A DNA stretch of 64,000 nucleotides from Benincasa hispida (Eukaryota > Streptophyta > Magnoliopsida > Cucurbitales > Cucurbitaceae), in the NCBI RefSeq assembly GCF_009727055.1, contig NC_052358.1, positions 47,839,802-47,903,801 on the forward strand, written 5' to 3'. Under the pieces are notes generated by a model. It saw nothing but the letters and a program-made list of their open reading frames with translations, was not told the origin of the DNA and ran no database searches. The stretch's first letter is position 1, and each line of letters starts with the position of its first letter. The translations under genes and the position numbers were made by a program. Of this stretch, positions 37,548 to 48,787 are shown in pieces.

Positions 37548-40100
37548 TAAATGTTGGAAATGAATTTCATGTTTATAGTAGATTACTTTGATGTGATGGA
37601 TATTTTGTTGAACTAGATTTGTATTAATTAAATAAATTTGTACTAGAATTGTACTAGTTAAATGAACTAATTATTTTTATTATGTACTATATAAGTAAAT
37701 AAATTTTATGACTTTGAAGTTTCATTTTTAATATTCTAAAGATGATTGGCTCATTGCTCTTCAAGTTGTAGTAGTTTCTCTTTATGATTTTTTTGCTAAA
37801 CTCCATATACATGAGATGCTCAAGTAAAATTGATTTCATGTTTTTCCATAAAATATAAGAGGATTTAAATTTGAGAATTAGTAGTAGTGTTCTATTTATG
37901 AGTTTTCCTAATTAATAAATACATGAAAATTTCCATGCAAATAAAAATACATGTATATTTGAGAAGTAGTAGTATTCTCTTTATGAATATTTCTAATTCT
38001 AACCCATAAACCCATGAAATTTTCCACTTGTAATTTTTAGTAAAAAAAAATACATGAAATTTTTCACTTTTTAAATGAATTATTTTTATATTTAGTTTGA
38101 TGTTGTTCTACTTGAATCGGTCATTGTATTCTATTTGGACAATTATTGTAGCCTACTTTAGCAACTTGTGCAAATAACATAACCATATTTAGGTCCATGC
38201 TTTTGAAGCATGCTTTGACTACTAGTCATCACATTTTTCTCTGTTTTCAAGTTTTGTTTATTTGATGTTATTACTATTGTTGATTTGATAATCTAAAATT
38301 AAGGCGTCGGGAGATAGTGTCTTTCGATAGAGTGTCTTATGTTATCTTTGTGTCTGAATTCATTGATAGTTGTGAACTTGTTTATTGCACAAACACTTGG
38401 AAGTTACCTTCAGCTACTTCTTCTTGTATCATGATTTTCTATTTCATGACCTTTCTTTGTTTAATTGGATTACAAGGGATTGTTAATCCGTTGTAATAAA
38501 AGAAAGAAACCCTTAAAGGAAAACTTTATTTTGAAGGATGGTTGGAGAAATTTACCCAAAAAAGAAACACAAACAAAAAAAAAATGAAATTGAAATTAAA
38601 AGTCCTAATATATATTTTAACTTGGGTTTATTATTTTTGGTCGAATATTGTTCATAAAGAAAACAACTCTTCTAACAAAAAATTAATACTTAGAAATTGA
38701 AACTATGTGTTCTAATATAACTAATTGTCTAAATCACACAGGTTCAACTTATCACATATTTATTAAGAATGGATAAGAATGGATTAAGATTAGGAACAAG
38801 TTATTGAGTATGCAGAAGGAGTATACCGATTCCTTGAAGTTACAAAACTTCATGTTAATAACTCGAGAAAAACTAGATGTCCATGCAGAAAATGTATGAA
38901 TGCAATGTGGGAGCCAATAGATGGAGTTGAACGATACGAAATAATGTTTATGCTTAAGTTGAGTTTGATTGTTATTTGTATAGTGAGTTTGAGTTTAAAA
39001 TGTGTAAATACGGGTTGGTTTGAAGCTAAAGTGAGTTTTATTTGTTAATGTTCTTATATTGGGTTTAAAGTTGGAGGGGTAAATGTATAATTATGAGTAA
39101 GTTAAGTTGAGTTTTAAGTTCTATATTGAGTTTGAGATTGAAATATGTAAATCTGAGTTAGTTTGTTTCAATTTATTAATGTTCTTAGTTGAGTTTTAGT
39201 TTTATATTCATTTTGAGATTGGTATATGGTATATTGAGTATTAAACTTATTTAAATTTGTCTTTTGTAGGTATCTTGAGATTTATGTTGAAGATGCATCT
39301 CCCGACAAGTTTAGTTAGGTTGTAGAATTGTGTTTTATAGGTAGTTTGTTATTGTGTAATGTTATTTTGGAATTAAGAATTTGTGGATGTTATGTTATAT
39401 CTAAGACGAATAGAATTAGTAGTTGTTTATTTGACAAATTCTTAAGATTCAAACATGTTTTCTAGATATTATTTACTACTGTAGACATCTAATTAATTTT
39501 CGCAATTTTTATTTTAGTTTATTTGATATTTGTAAGATTCAAACATGTATGACATTTGTAAAAAAAAAAAAAAAAAGGATTTAAAATATAGTAAATAAAG
39601 AAAAAAGTTATTTCCAATGTTTAAATATATAATCCAACGGTACATGGGGCCAGGAAAAAGTGTAATTTCATGCTTTTTTTTTTACCTTTTCTCGACACTA
39701 AACCAGATTATTGTCGGCATAAGTAACCATTTCCTGACGGTATAGGGGTCGGGAAAAGTGTAATTTCACGCTAAAATAGTTTCACAAGAACTTTTGCCGA
39801 TGGTAGCATTATAGAGCAAGCGTCGGGATAAGTAACAGTATCCCGACGTCCAAAACGAACTGTCGGCATAACCTGACTTCTCCTAACGATCGTAATTTAT
39901 TCTTATCGTCAAGAGAAATAACTTATCTCGATGGTTTCATTTAGGGTCGGCAAAAAGCCCCCATCCTTGATCCATCAAAATATCTTTTTTTTTCCTATGA
40001 CAAGGGTTTTTTTAGGCCGGGAAAATTTTTTCCGATGATGCTTTCCCGACAATTCTGCCGACGATTGATTTACCGTCAAGATAGGTTTTGTCGACGTTTT
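36044..40100 (+). mobile_element. CACTA (En/Spm-type) DNA transposon, right end truncated
   Basis: The left end CACTATAAGAATTTTGG at 36044 is a CACTA terminus. It is followed by dense subterminal repeats of the tcgggaga / tcccgacg type in both orientations (36085-36890), with a second such zone at 39640-40095. Between them are a CT-rich leader (36910-37075) and a transposase-associated domain remnant (about 38770-38957). The expected right terminus ending TAGTG was not found; the sequence passes from subterminal repeats into flanking DNA near 40096-40103. The large internal deletion and missing end make it non-autonomous. Confidence 0.75.
38770..38957 (+). pseudogene. CACTA transposase-associated domain, broken
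   Basis: After a probable intron end (acacag, near 38740) the sequence reads W-I-K-I-R-N-K, then after a frame change EYAEGVYRFLEVTK, RCPCRKCMNAMWEPIDGVERYEI. This matches the transposase-associated domain at the N-terminus of plant CACTA transposases, including the CPCRKC cysteines. The main transposase body is absent. A short exon-like tail at ~39270-39315 reads YLEIYVEDASPDKFS before a stop. Confidence 0.75.
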
Positions 40101-40670
40101 TACTTTGGTCCCTTGAGTAAAAAATATAACATATTAAAACTTAGGGACCAAATAAAAATCAATCTCAAAATTTAGGGATAAAAGTATAATATTTTGAAAC
40201 TTACGTATTAAATGAAAACTAGATTCAAAATCTAAGGATACATATTTTTTTTAAATAAAGTTTAATTTTAAAGCTTTGAAAAAGATTTTAAGTGTTAAAA
40301 AAGAATTTATTTTTTTAAGTATTTGAAAAGTCATTTCAAATTCGCTCACTTGAGATGCGAAAAAAAAAAGAAAAAGAAAAACTTAAAGATTATGTGTTTA
40401 AATTTCACCTTTGCATATGGTACTCAATAAAAAAGTTCTCATATTGTGTTTTGGAAGAATAGTTTTTAAAAACCTGTATTAGTATTTTTGAATTTAGTTA
40501 AGAATTCAATTTTTTTTTTTTTTACTTAAAAAAGATGAAACTATTATACGAAATTAAGAGAAAACAAGCACAATTTCTAAAAATCAAATAGTCAAATGAG
40601 GCCTTAGAAATTAAATTTATTTAATAGTTAAAATTTTATATCTAATAAAACTCTAAATCTTTGGTTGGTA
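40101..40670. other. AT-rich flank of the CACTA element
   Basis: Contains 'acttagggaccaaataaaa' and 'tttagggataaaagtata', widespread plant repeat phrases, which also occur just left of the CACTA element as 'tttatttggtccctag'. No gene. Confidence 0.4.
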
Positions 40671-41205
40671 ATCGTTTCGTTTAATTTAGTTTTTTATTTT
40701 TGAAAATTAATTTTATAGACACTCCTTTCACTTCCAAATTCTTTCTATGTTATCTATTTTTTACTAATGGTTTAAAAGACCCAAATTTTGAAATAAAAAT
40801 AGCTTTAATTGTTTTTATTTTTTGAATTTAGCTAAGAATTCAACCATTATAATTAGAGTTGTAAGATGTTGGAAGGAAATAGATTTATCTCTCAAAATCA
40901 AAAATAAAAAAACGAAATGGTTACCAAATAGGATCTTAATTTTTTATTTTCTATTTTTTGAAAATTAAACTTATTACCACTACTTCCACCCCAAAATTTA
41001 TTCCTTTGTTTTCTATTTTTTTTTTACCAATTGTTCATAAAATCAAGCCAAAATTTGAAAACTGAAATAAGTAGATTTTAAAAACTTGTTTTTGTTTTTG
41101 AAATTGAACTAATAATTGTAAATCATCGTAAGAAATAAGGGGAAGTAGGCTTAATTTTCAAAAATCCAAAAAATGAAATGATTATCAAATAGAATCTAAA
41201 TTTTC
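40671..41205. repeat. Two adjacent Tourist-like MITE copies
   Basis: Copy 1 runs from 'tttggttggtaatcgtttcg' (about 40671) to 'cgaaatggttaccaaatagg' (about 40932). Copy 2 follows at once, lacking its outer left end, and closes with 'gaaatgattatcaaatagaa' (about 41200). Both share inner sequence ('ttaaaccat/ttgttcata', 'actacttccacccc') with the clean MITE at 46117-46406. Confidence 0.65.
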
Positions 41206-41798
41206 TACCTAATAGATCCATGCCTAGCTTTAGGGTTTAGGGACTTAACATTGGACCCAAAATAAAAAATTCAGAAAACGATTTGACACAAAATTAAAAA
41301 TTTAAGAATATATTAAACATTTTTTAAAAGTTAAAAGGATATATTTAGATTACAACTAATGTTTATGAATATTGATATTAAATGTCTATTAAATATTTTA
41401 TTTGGATATGTGTGATAATTAATATTTGAAAATATTTGTGTTTGTTTGCGGATACTGTTGGGATTTTAAATAATATAAGAACTAACCCAAATTTTAAAAT
41501 GGCTAGAAAATTCGTCAAATCTTATTTGAATGGATTTCTTATTATTATAACCAAATAAAATCAAATTTATACCATTATTATATGCATTATATACAAATAA
41601 ACGTATTCAAATTCAATTCTGTCAAAAAAATAATAATAAATTACGATTCAAATATATTTGTTTAGAAAGAGTTTCAACTGCAAAATTTTACCTACTTTGT
41701 CTTCTTTTCTATCTTTACCTTCTAGTTTTTTTTATCAATGACATTAAACTTTGATTAAAACAATTTGAAAACATAATATACACTATCCATATTCTTTT
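41206..41798. other. AT-rich intergenic DNA
   Basis: No recognised gene or element. Confidence 0.4.
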
Positions 41799-42189
41799 GG
41801 CTAAATTATAACAAATATCTTAATTCTTTTTTAAAAAAATATCTTTATATTTTCAAAAGTTACAATATTACTCCTCAACTTTCATAAATATTTCAAAACT
41901 ACTTTTGCAGTATAAATTCTTTAGAATTTCAAATAGAAATCAGAACTTAGAACTGTGTGAAGATGACCTAAAACGATGAGTTGATTCAAATTTTCATTTT
42001 ATGTCACTTACTAAACCATTTCACATCTCAAATTCTATCCAAATTCTAACAAATTTCCACTCCAAAAGTATTTTTAAAATGTTTATGAAAGTTCAAAAGT
42101 AATATTGCAATTTTTGAAAGAATAAGGATATTTTTGAAACATGTGATCGAAGTTCAAGGGTATTTTTTTTTTTTTTTTATAATTTAACC
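41799..42189. mobile_element. MITE-like element with 9 bp target duplication
   Basis: Ends ggctaaattataac and (complement of the right end) ggttaaattataaaa. Inner arms are also partly inverted ('actcctcaactttcataaata' against 'atgaaagttcaaaagtaata'). Flanked by tattctttt (41790-41798) and tattttttc (42190-42198), 7/9 identical. Non-coding. Related fragments lie at ~1700-1962 and ~31450-31940. Confidence 0.65.
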
Positions 42190-42747
42190 TATTTTTTCAT
42201 TCAATTATCCATAGAAATTTACAACATAGATCTAGTAGTTTGTTTAAATGTATGGATGAAAATCTAGAGTTTTGAATTAGATTTGTTGAAAATTTGGAAG
42301 ATCTGGTGTGTGAAGTTTGTGTCTAAGATTTAGTATTTTTTTTTTTATCTCAATTTGAAAATTTATTTTTGATTTGTTTGAGTTTTTACTTGAAAATTTG
42401 GATTGTTTTTTTGAGTTTATTATTGTAATTTGGACTGATCTTGTTTTTTTATGTTGAATTGAGCTATAGTTTGAAATTGACTTTGTTATTGTAATTGGTT
42501 TTTATTTATATTATTGGACTTTATTATTTTAATTTGAAAATTTATTTTTTTGTTATTGGACTTTGTTATTGAAATTTGAAGTTTTATTTTGTTTATCTTC
42601 AAATAACAAAACTAATAAAATAACATTTTATCTTGAGACACTAAATCTATTAAATGCGTATGATATAAAAGAAGAAGAACAAAACAAGTAACGAAGAAAA
42701 TTGTTAACTAAAAACTAAAATATATATATATATATATTTAAATCGAA
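42190..42747. other. AT-rich intergenic DNA
   Basis: Simple 'ttattgtaatttg', 'ttattggactttg' repetitions and a (TA)n run at ~42719-42737. No gene. Confidence 0.4.
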
Positions 42748-43007
42748 AACCAATAAAAAAAAAAGATAAAAATATGGAAATCTTGGTCTTCATGGACCAA
42801 GTCATATGCTAACATGGAGGCACGAGGGTGATGACTTGGTTTAACTTTATTAATTTTAATTTTTAACTATATTATATTTTAATATATATTTTAATAATTT
42901 TTATTTTTTTAACCAATAAAAAAAAAAAGATAAAAATATGGAAATCTTGGTCTTCATGGACCAAGTCATATGCTAACATGGAGGCACGAGGGTGATGACT
43001 TGGTTTA
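42748..43007. repeat. Duplicated ~97 bp block with nested inverted repeats
   Basis: Two virtually identical copies, 42748-42844 and 42911-43007, 163 bp apart, with a 66 bp AT-rich spacer. They differ mainly in the length of an A-run. Each holds two overlapping inverted repeats: cttggtc-ttcatg-gaccaag, and accaagtcat ... atgacttggt around a 25 base loop (tggaggcacgagggtg in it). No coding frame. Near-identity implies a recent duplication. Confidence 0.85.
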
Positions 43008-45430
43008 ATAGTAATCGTGTATAGTACACGATTTTACTACCCTATTTTTGTGACTTTTATCTTCTACCTTATTTTGTAAGTTCCTTCCATGTATTCTATT
43101 TTTGTCATTACTTACAAAAAATATATTATTCTTGGGCTTAACCCCTCCCTCACCTCCAAGTTCAATGAAAATATTATCATCCCAAAAATGGAAAGAAAAA
43201 GAATTATGCTTCACAATGGTTAATTTAATTATGTGATCATATAAATCAAATAATTTACAAAGATTGACGTTATTTTCACTTTTCCTTGAGCAATTATTTT
43301 TACTCTTTAAATAAATTTATTGATAGATATTCTCATAATAATTTTTTTGAAGTATAACAATAGAAATAAACAAGAAAAGAATTTAAGAAACGAACAAATC
43401 AATAAACATAATAGAATTCACCTATAAAGGGTGATTTTTGAGCTAAACCAAATTCTTTCGAGCATGGTATGCTAAGTCAGGAGCGACAAAGTTACTTTTG
43501 CAATAGACTAAAATGAAACCTCTCAGAGAGATAGAGATCATAAATAGAATCAACAAAAGGCATAAACCTCATTCACATATTGAATTTTCCTCGAGAGATT
43601 ATGGTATGGAAATCAATTTTGGGCCGGAAAGGGGATAAATCAACTTGAAGAGCTTCGAAAAACCTTCATACAAAGCAATACCCTCCTAAACAGAATTCGT
43701 CAAAAGAAAATGGTATTTCAACTAAACTTAATGTCATTATTGAAGTAAAATGAATATAATTTAGTTGGCTATAAAACTTGTATTATCAATTTTGACATTA
43801 AAGGTTTGTAAAAAAGAATGTAAAAAAAAAAAAAAAAAAATTATTTACATACATATATGTATTTTATGAGTATTGATATGAGATATCCATTATTAAACTT
43901 TGATATCAACGTCCCTCCAATTTAAGGGATTGTATAAACTTATATTTTAATCCTTTAATATCCATTAGATTATGCAAATTATCGTATAATCCAAATCAAA
44001 CAGCTAGAACTCGACGTACATCAGATGGCCAAATCATACTCCATATCTTTTCAAATTCAATTCGATTCGAATCAATTCAATTCAATTCAATACTCGCAAC
44101 AAACTCACATGCTAGAATCTGTTCTACACAGTTCGAATTTATCATCAATTTGTACGTTGGTGTTTGCCACGACGCCATTGTCTTCCAGATGCGACATGAC
44201 ATTAATCTACCATAACTTCCTGCGTCATTTCGTAGACTTGTACTGATCTCTTTGAAGTAAAGGTACGAAAAAGTTCATACAACGATTGTAACTAATGAAC
44301 AATCCAAAATCGGTTCATACTTTCCCATGTGTTAAGGTTCAATACTTGATAGATACCTAATATACAAACGATATATTGTATTTGAATTTACATCTCAGGT
44401 TTCTGTACCGATACATTGGGGGATCTATATTGGCTTCAAGCAAGAGAGGGGAAGAATACGTTACTCCGGTGAACTACATTGAGTAAGTATTGCTAATTTG
44501 TATTGTAAAATGATTGAAGTTTAGATTTCTTGATTGGATGTAGTTGATAGCTAATTTGTATTGTGAAATGATTGCGTATGATTATTTTATTTTATATTTG
44601 TTGGTGAAAAGATTTAAGTTTAGACTTCTTGATTGGATGTGGTTGAATCTAGTTTGGGCATCTGCCATACCAGATGGTGTGGCTGGAGTCTGGAGTGTTT
44701 TCTTTTTTTAGGGAAATGTGTTGGATAGGATAGAAACTGTGATAGTGATGGAATCCATTTCCTTTGTACACTTGTAGGAGAAGAGAATTGTGTCTGTCAC
44801 AACAGTGACAAACTCCATTATGATCAGATTGATTTGATTTTCCCCACACAAATTGTGTGCGGGACTTGCAGATTTATAGCGTAAAAAAGAAAGAAAACTT
44901 GTTTGGTTATGTTAGATTAGATAGCATGTAGGCACACAGAGAGTTAATTGTTTGAAGTTGACAAGTTAAGTTGATAAACCATGGTTTCTGATGTGGTTCG
45001 TTATGGTTCTCTATCTCTAACTTAGCTAATACAATTCTTCTTGTCTCTCTCTCCCTCTTGAACATCAGAGGACGAAAACCACATTTGCTTTGATAATCTC
45101 TTGCTTAAATCATTTAAATTTCCTACTCAGGGTTTGTCTGTGTCAATATTGCACCATAGAGGAAATAATATCGACAACTAGGACTTCGATAAAATCCTGA
45201 GAGGGAAATATGGAAATATACATTGAAATTCATGAGTAGGAAGGGGCAAAGTTTTCTCTAGGAAAAATGTCACATTGTTACTCTCTAACTGCAACTTGAA
45301 TGTGTTGTTGGCATTTCATGTGGGGACAACAGTTTTCCGCTCTTTCTAAAGTCATTTAAATTTACTTCATTTCCTGTAGAATGAAATTCTACTCTGATTT
45401 TTAGAAACTAGGAACGAAAAATTAAAGTTG
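43008..45430. other. Intergenic; two exon-like pieces, not recognised
   Basis: 44025-44246 is a small frame of unclear nature with 'attcaattcaattcaat' repetition. 44400-44482 looks like an exon: a preceding ag, coding phase F-L-Y-R-Y-I-G-G-S-I-L-A-S-S-K-R-G-E-E-Y-V-T-P-V-N-Y-I-E, then gtaagt. I do not recognise the protein and found no convincing partner exons. An LTR-like or promoter-like stretch continues to ~45430. Confidence 0.35.
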
Positions 45431-45436
45431 GAATAT

Positions 45437-45750
45437 AGAAGTAAGATCAATGCTTTTCTTACTTGATGTATGCAACATAGAAGTAAGATCAATGCTGTCA
45501 GACCACAAATTGGATGGTTTAACCAAAAATCTTCCTCAGCCTTTTCTAGCAAGTTAATAATTGGTTTTTTTTTTGGGGGGGGGGGGGCCTTGTTGTTGTC
45601 GTTAAAGCAAGTAATGGAACTGCAAATCTGTATATGAATTTCCCCAAATGCAATATGACCTTTGGGGATATTAGCCTTGTTCTGGGTAGAAGCATCCTGC
45701 AGGCTGAGAATTATTTGGTTTTAGAAGAATTGAATGCAAACATACTCCAT
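45437..45750 (-). pseudogene. SAUR pseudogene (module 1, minus strand)
   Basis: Still recognisable against the intact paralog at 59541-59834. An ATG remains at 45750 but the next codons are out of frame and reach TAA after nine. Other traces are [11 protein letters not shown] (with three residues VYV deleted), a 12-G/9-T homopolymer (about 45567-45588) replacing the middle of the domain, LLEKAEEDFWLNHP, and a deletion removing the IPC-E part of GGLTIPC. A 42 bp local duplication (atagaagtaagatcaatgct at 45435 and 45477) repeats the C-terminal codons. Non-functional. Its divergent partner at 47839 is also dead. Confidence 0.85.
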
Positions 45751-46116
45751 CTTCAAACTTGCTTGAATTGAAAGCAGAATGAGCAAATCTAGGTGATGGC
45801 ACGCTTGATTTTGATTTGAAGCAGAAAACTTTGATACTTGGATGAAAATTTCTCTGTGATTTGAGTAGGAAGAGTGGTTGTTAATTTAATAATTTGTTTT
45901 GAATTATATATAGAGTGAGAAAGACAAGGTGAAAATGAAAGAATATCAAAATAGGAGTCTAGTAGACCTACTTTATCCTATGATTTCATGTGCTTCCCAA
46001 ATTCGTTGGAACATACTCCTTTTCTCATTTGGCTTGACTTCTGTAGCAAAGACCCGCTTGTTTGAATGGAAGATAATAGAGTAGAAAACAAGTGGTGAAG
46101 GAAAATGGAAAACTAA

Positions 46117-46406
46117 GGCCCCGTTTGGTAACTATTTTATTTTTGAAAATTAAGCCTATATCATTCACATTTCTTATCATGATTTGCATCTTTTTTAAGT
46201 ACAATGGTTGAATGCTCAGCCAAATTCTTAAAATAAAAACAACTTTTTGAAAGTTACTTTTTTTAGTTCTCAAAATTTGGCTTGGTTTTTTAAACCATTG
46301 GTGAAAAATAGATAACAAAGGAAGAAATTTGAAGGTGGAAGTAGTATCCATAAAGCTTAATTTTAAAAAACAAAAATAAAAAACAAAATGGTTACCAAAC
46401 GGGGCC
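46117..46406. mobile_element. Tourist-like MITE (PIF/Harbinger type), 290 bp
   Basis: Terminal inverted repeats ggccccgtttggtaactatt and (complement of right end) ggccccgtttggtaaccatt, flanked by TAA on both sides (46114-46116 and 46407-46409), the 3 bp target of PIF/Harbinger elements. The homologous position in module 3 (about 60201, aaaaatcTTAAtgcggtga) has one TAA and no insert, confirming both ends. Confidence 0.9.
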
Positions 46407-46409
46407 TAA

Positions 46410-47838
46410 ATGTTGTGAACCAGTAAATAGATAGACCAAAAATGAAAACCACTTGAGAGAAACTTTTGACCACTTGTTGTGCATCACGGGCTCAATGCTA
46501 TCACTAAGAAATTAGTCCACCAAAGTACATTTTGGTATTCACATAACATAAGATACTGGACTATGTGTCATCAATTTTCTTGGCTTTCATGTAGGCACTT
46601 CAAATCCTTCCTAATTGACTCTTCCATTAGCAATATCATTACGCAACTTTACTGGTTTGTATTCCTTAATTCACCATCAAACAAGAATTTTTGCATTCTA
46701 AATGAACTGTTTACCATAAACAACAATTGTATCTGCCGTACAAACACTGTATTCAATCTCAAGAGTTTATTGAAGCAAGCTTGCGCCTTTTTGATGTTGT
46801 CACATTATTCATTTAAATTAATCCAGAAGTTGAGAATGGTAATTTTTCTTTTCAAAAAGCATTAGTCATGGAAATGGACATTCTGCATCTTAAGTAATTG
46901 TTGAAGAGGTGCTTAATTGCTACATAGTTGTTTATTGTTCTTAAAAGAATGTTCACATAGGCTGTTCAGATGTCCACTCTTTTTAGGGAAACATTGTAGG
47001 CCAGCTTTCAAGTGAACTTCACATAGGCTTGTTCCAAATATATATATATATATATATATATGTAAAATAAGAAGGCGCAATTCCACAATCTACATCATGT
47101 AAATTTTTCTCCACTTATGACTACAATCCTCTTTGTAGTTTAGATTTCATCAGATTGTTTTGTGGGACTCCAATAGCTGTATAAACATGTTGTGACAAAG
47201 GCTTACCTGCCAAGTTTGATTTTGTTCATGTATTCAGCTAGATGGTTTAGATTTTTTAATTTGATAAATCTTCAATTCATTTAGACAGAAAAAATCTATA
47301 TCATTTAACGAGTGTGCTCCCTGTTATATGTTGGCATAGCACAAAATGAGGGGAATGGTTTACATGTCTCAGGCATGTCTCTAACAAAAGTTATGGCCAT
47401 TGATAATGTAATGTGATTAACATGACAAACGAACTTTCACTGAGCCACAATTTTCAGTGCAAATGGGTCCTCTACGGGCTAGTTTTCCCAAAAAGTTTGG
47501 TGATTTGATTTCCCAATATTATTTCCTAAGTAGGTGAAAATTATTACCTGGAAGACAGGATCATACGATACAGTAGGCTTCACGATCACTTGCCTCCTAG
47601 TTGGCCCCATTCAAGCATATCTTACCACTCATTTCTTACAGCAAGCTATTACCCACATCACCCATTTTCATCCATATATAGACACTTGATTTTAATTCCC
47701 AAGCAACTCAGATCTCAAACTTTCAACCACCCACCACACTTTCTCACTCTAGCAAGCTATTATGCAACTTCAAGTTTCTTCAATTAAAAACTCTGTGACT
47801 TCCTTTTGTGAAGAACAAAACTACAAAGGAACAAAACT
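46410..47838 (+). promoter_or_regulatory. Promoter region of module 1, with AuxRE motifs
   Basis: Shares ordered blocks with 49709-50754 and 60240-61531: 'cttggctttcatgtag', 'cacataggcttgtt', 'ggactccaatagctgta', 'agacagaaa.aatctat', 'cagtgcaaatgggtcctcta'. Two auxin response elements TGTCTC stand at 47365-47370 and 47376-47381, and a TATA box (ccatatatag) is near 47672-47681. The open frames inside (46479-46865, 47590-47787) are not conserved between modules and are not genes. Confidence 0.6.
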
Positions 47839-48112
47839 ACAGGTTTTTGTTTGGTGAATATTGCAAATTTCTGTGCAAAGTCTTAGGCTTTCTTCTCTAA
47901 CAACAAACCAGAGTCACAGATTTTCAGTAGTTTGCAAAGATAATTGTGCAGTTTATGTAGAAAAGAGCCAAAGGGAGCAGTTTGTGATTCCAGTAGCTTA
48001 CTGAAATCAACCATTTTTCAGGGACTTGCTAAGTCTAGCAGAAGAAGAATTTGGTTACAGTGACCCTATGGGATGCTTCACGTTCACCATTCCACATTGA
48101 TGATAGATTCAT

Positions 48113-48787
48113 GGTCGAAATACCATTTTAGTCCAGACGTCCAGTACTTTTGGTTTCGTTTTTTTATTCCTGTACTTTTAATTGTCCAATTGTAGTTTTT
48201 TTTTAAGAAAAGGATACGAAACTTTTCATTAAGGAAATGAAAAGAGACTAGTGCTCTGAGATGCAAAAGGATACTACAAAAACATAGTCTAAACAATTAA
48301 CCACAAGGGACCAAAAACAAAAGCCTAAGACTTAAGTAATAAAATAAAGCATAACAGAATGAGAACTTAAACATAAGACTTAAAAACAAGGTAACAGAAG
48401 TAAAAAGCTTAGAGAGGCTTGATAAACGCCGGCCAATTGCAGAAGATATCCTGAATGGAATACCTGCCGAATTTCTTGGATAGGAAGCACAAAGAAGATT
48501 TTAACCGAACAGAGCCAAAGATGGATGAAAAACGTAATTCTAGTCTACGTACTTTAAATAAATATTGACATTAGTTCTTGCAGTTAGTTTATTGTTGATT
48601 TTTTTTTCAAAATTTTTAAATCTATATTAGTATTTCTTTATAAACTGTATGTTTAGAACATCTTTTCTTGCATGGAAATTATTAATATTTAATCAATTTC
48701 AATAAAAATTAACTTTGGAGGACTAAATTTAAGATTTATTAAATGTACATGGACCCAGAATATAGGGACCGAAATAGTATTTTAACC
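48113..48787. mobile_element. MITE with 9 bp target duplication inside the SAUR pseudogene
   Basis: 22 bp ends: ggtcgaaataccattttagt(cc) and the complement of the right end ggttaaaatactatttcggt(cc), 17/22 alike. Target duplications tagattcat (48104-48112) and tgtattcat (48788-48796) match 7/9 and correspond to the single tacattcat of the intact paralogs. Internal sequence is AT-rich; a LINE 3' fragment is nested within. Confidence 0.85.
48196..48535 (-). mobile_element. 5'-truncated LINE fragment nested in the MITE
   Basis: On the minus strand this ends in a poly(A) tail (the T-run from 48196) after 'ctcttttcatttccttaatg'-like sequence typical of plant LINE 3' ends. It is flanked by aattgtag (48188-48195) and aattctag (48536-48543), a 7/8 target duplication. 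Only a short 5' part could be coding (LFGSVKIFFVLPIQE-type reading). It is a dead-on-arrival insertion. Confidence 0.7.

Noticed and set aside
37511..37549. (TA)n tract as a functional site
   Set aside because: A simple microsatellite within the CACTA remnant. Similar runs occur at ~42720, ~47037 and ~58920.
46479..46865. 128-codon plus-strand frame in the SAUR module 1 spacer
   Set aside because: The homologous module 3 spacer does not keep the frame, and no domain is seen.
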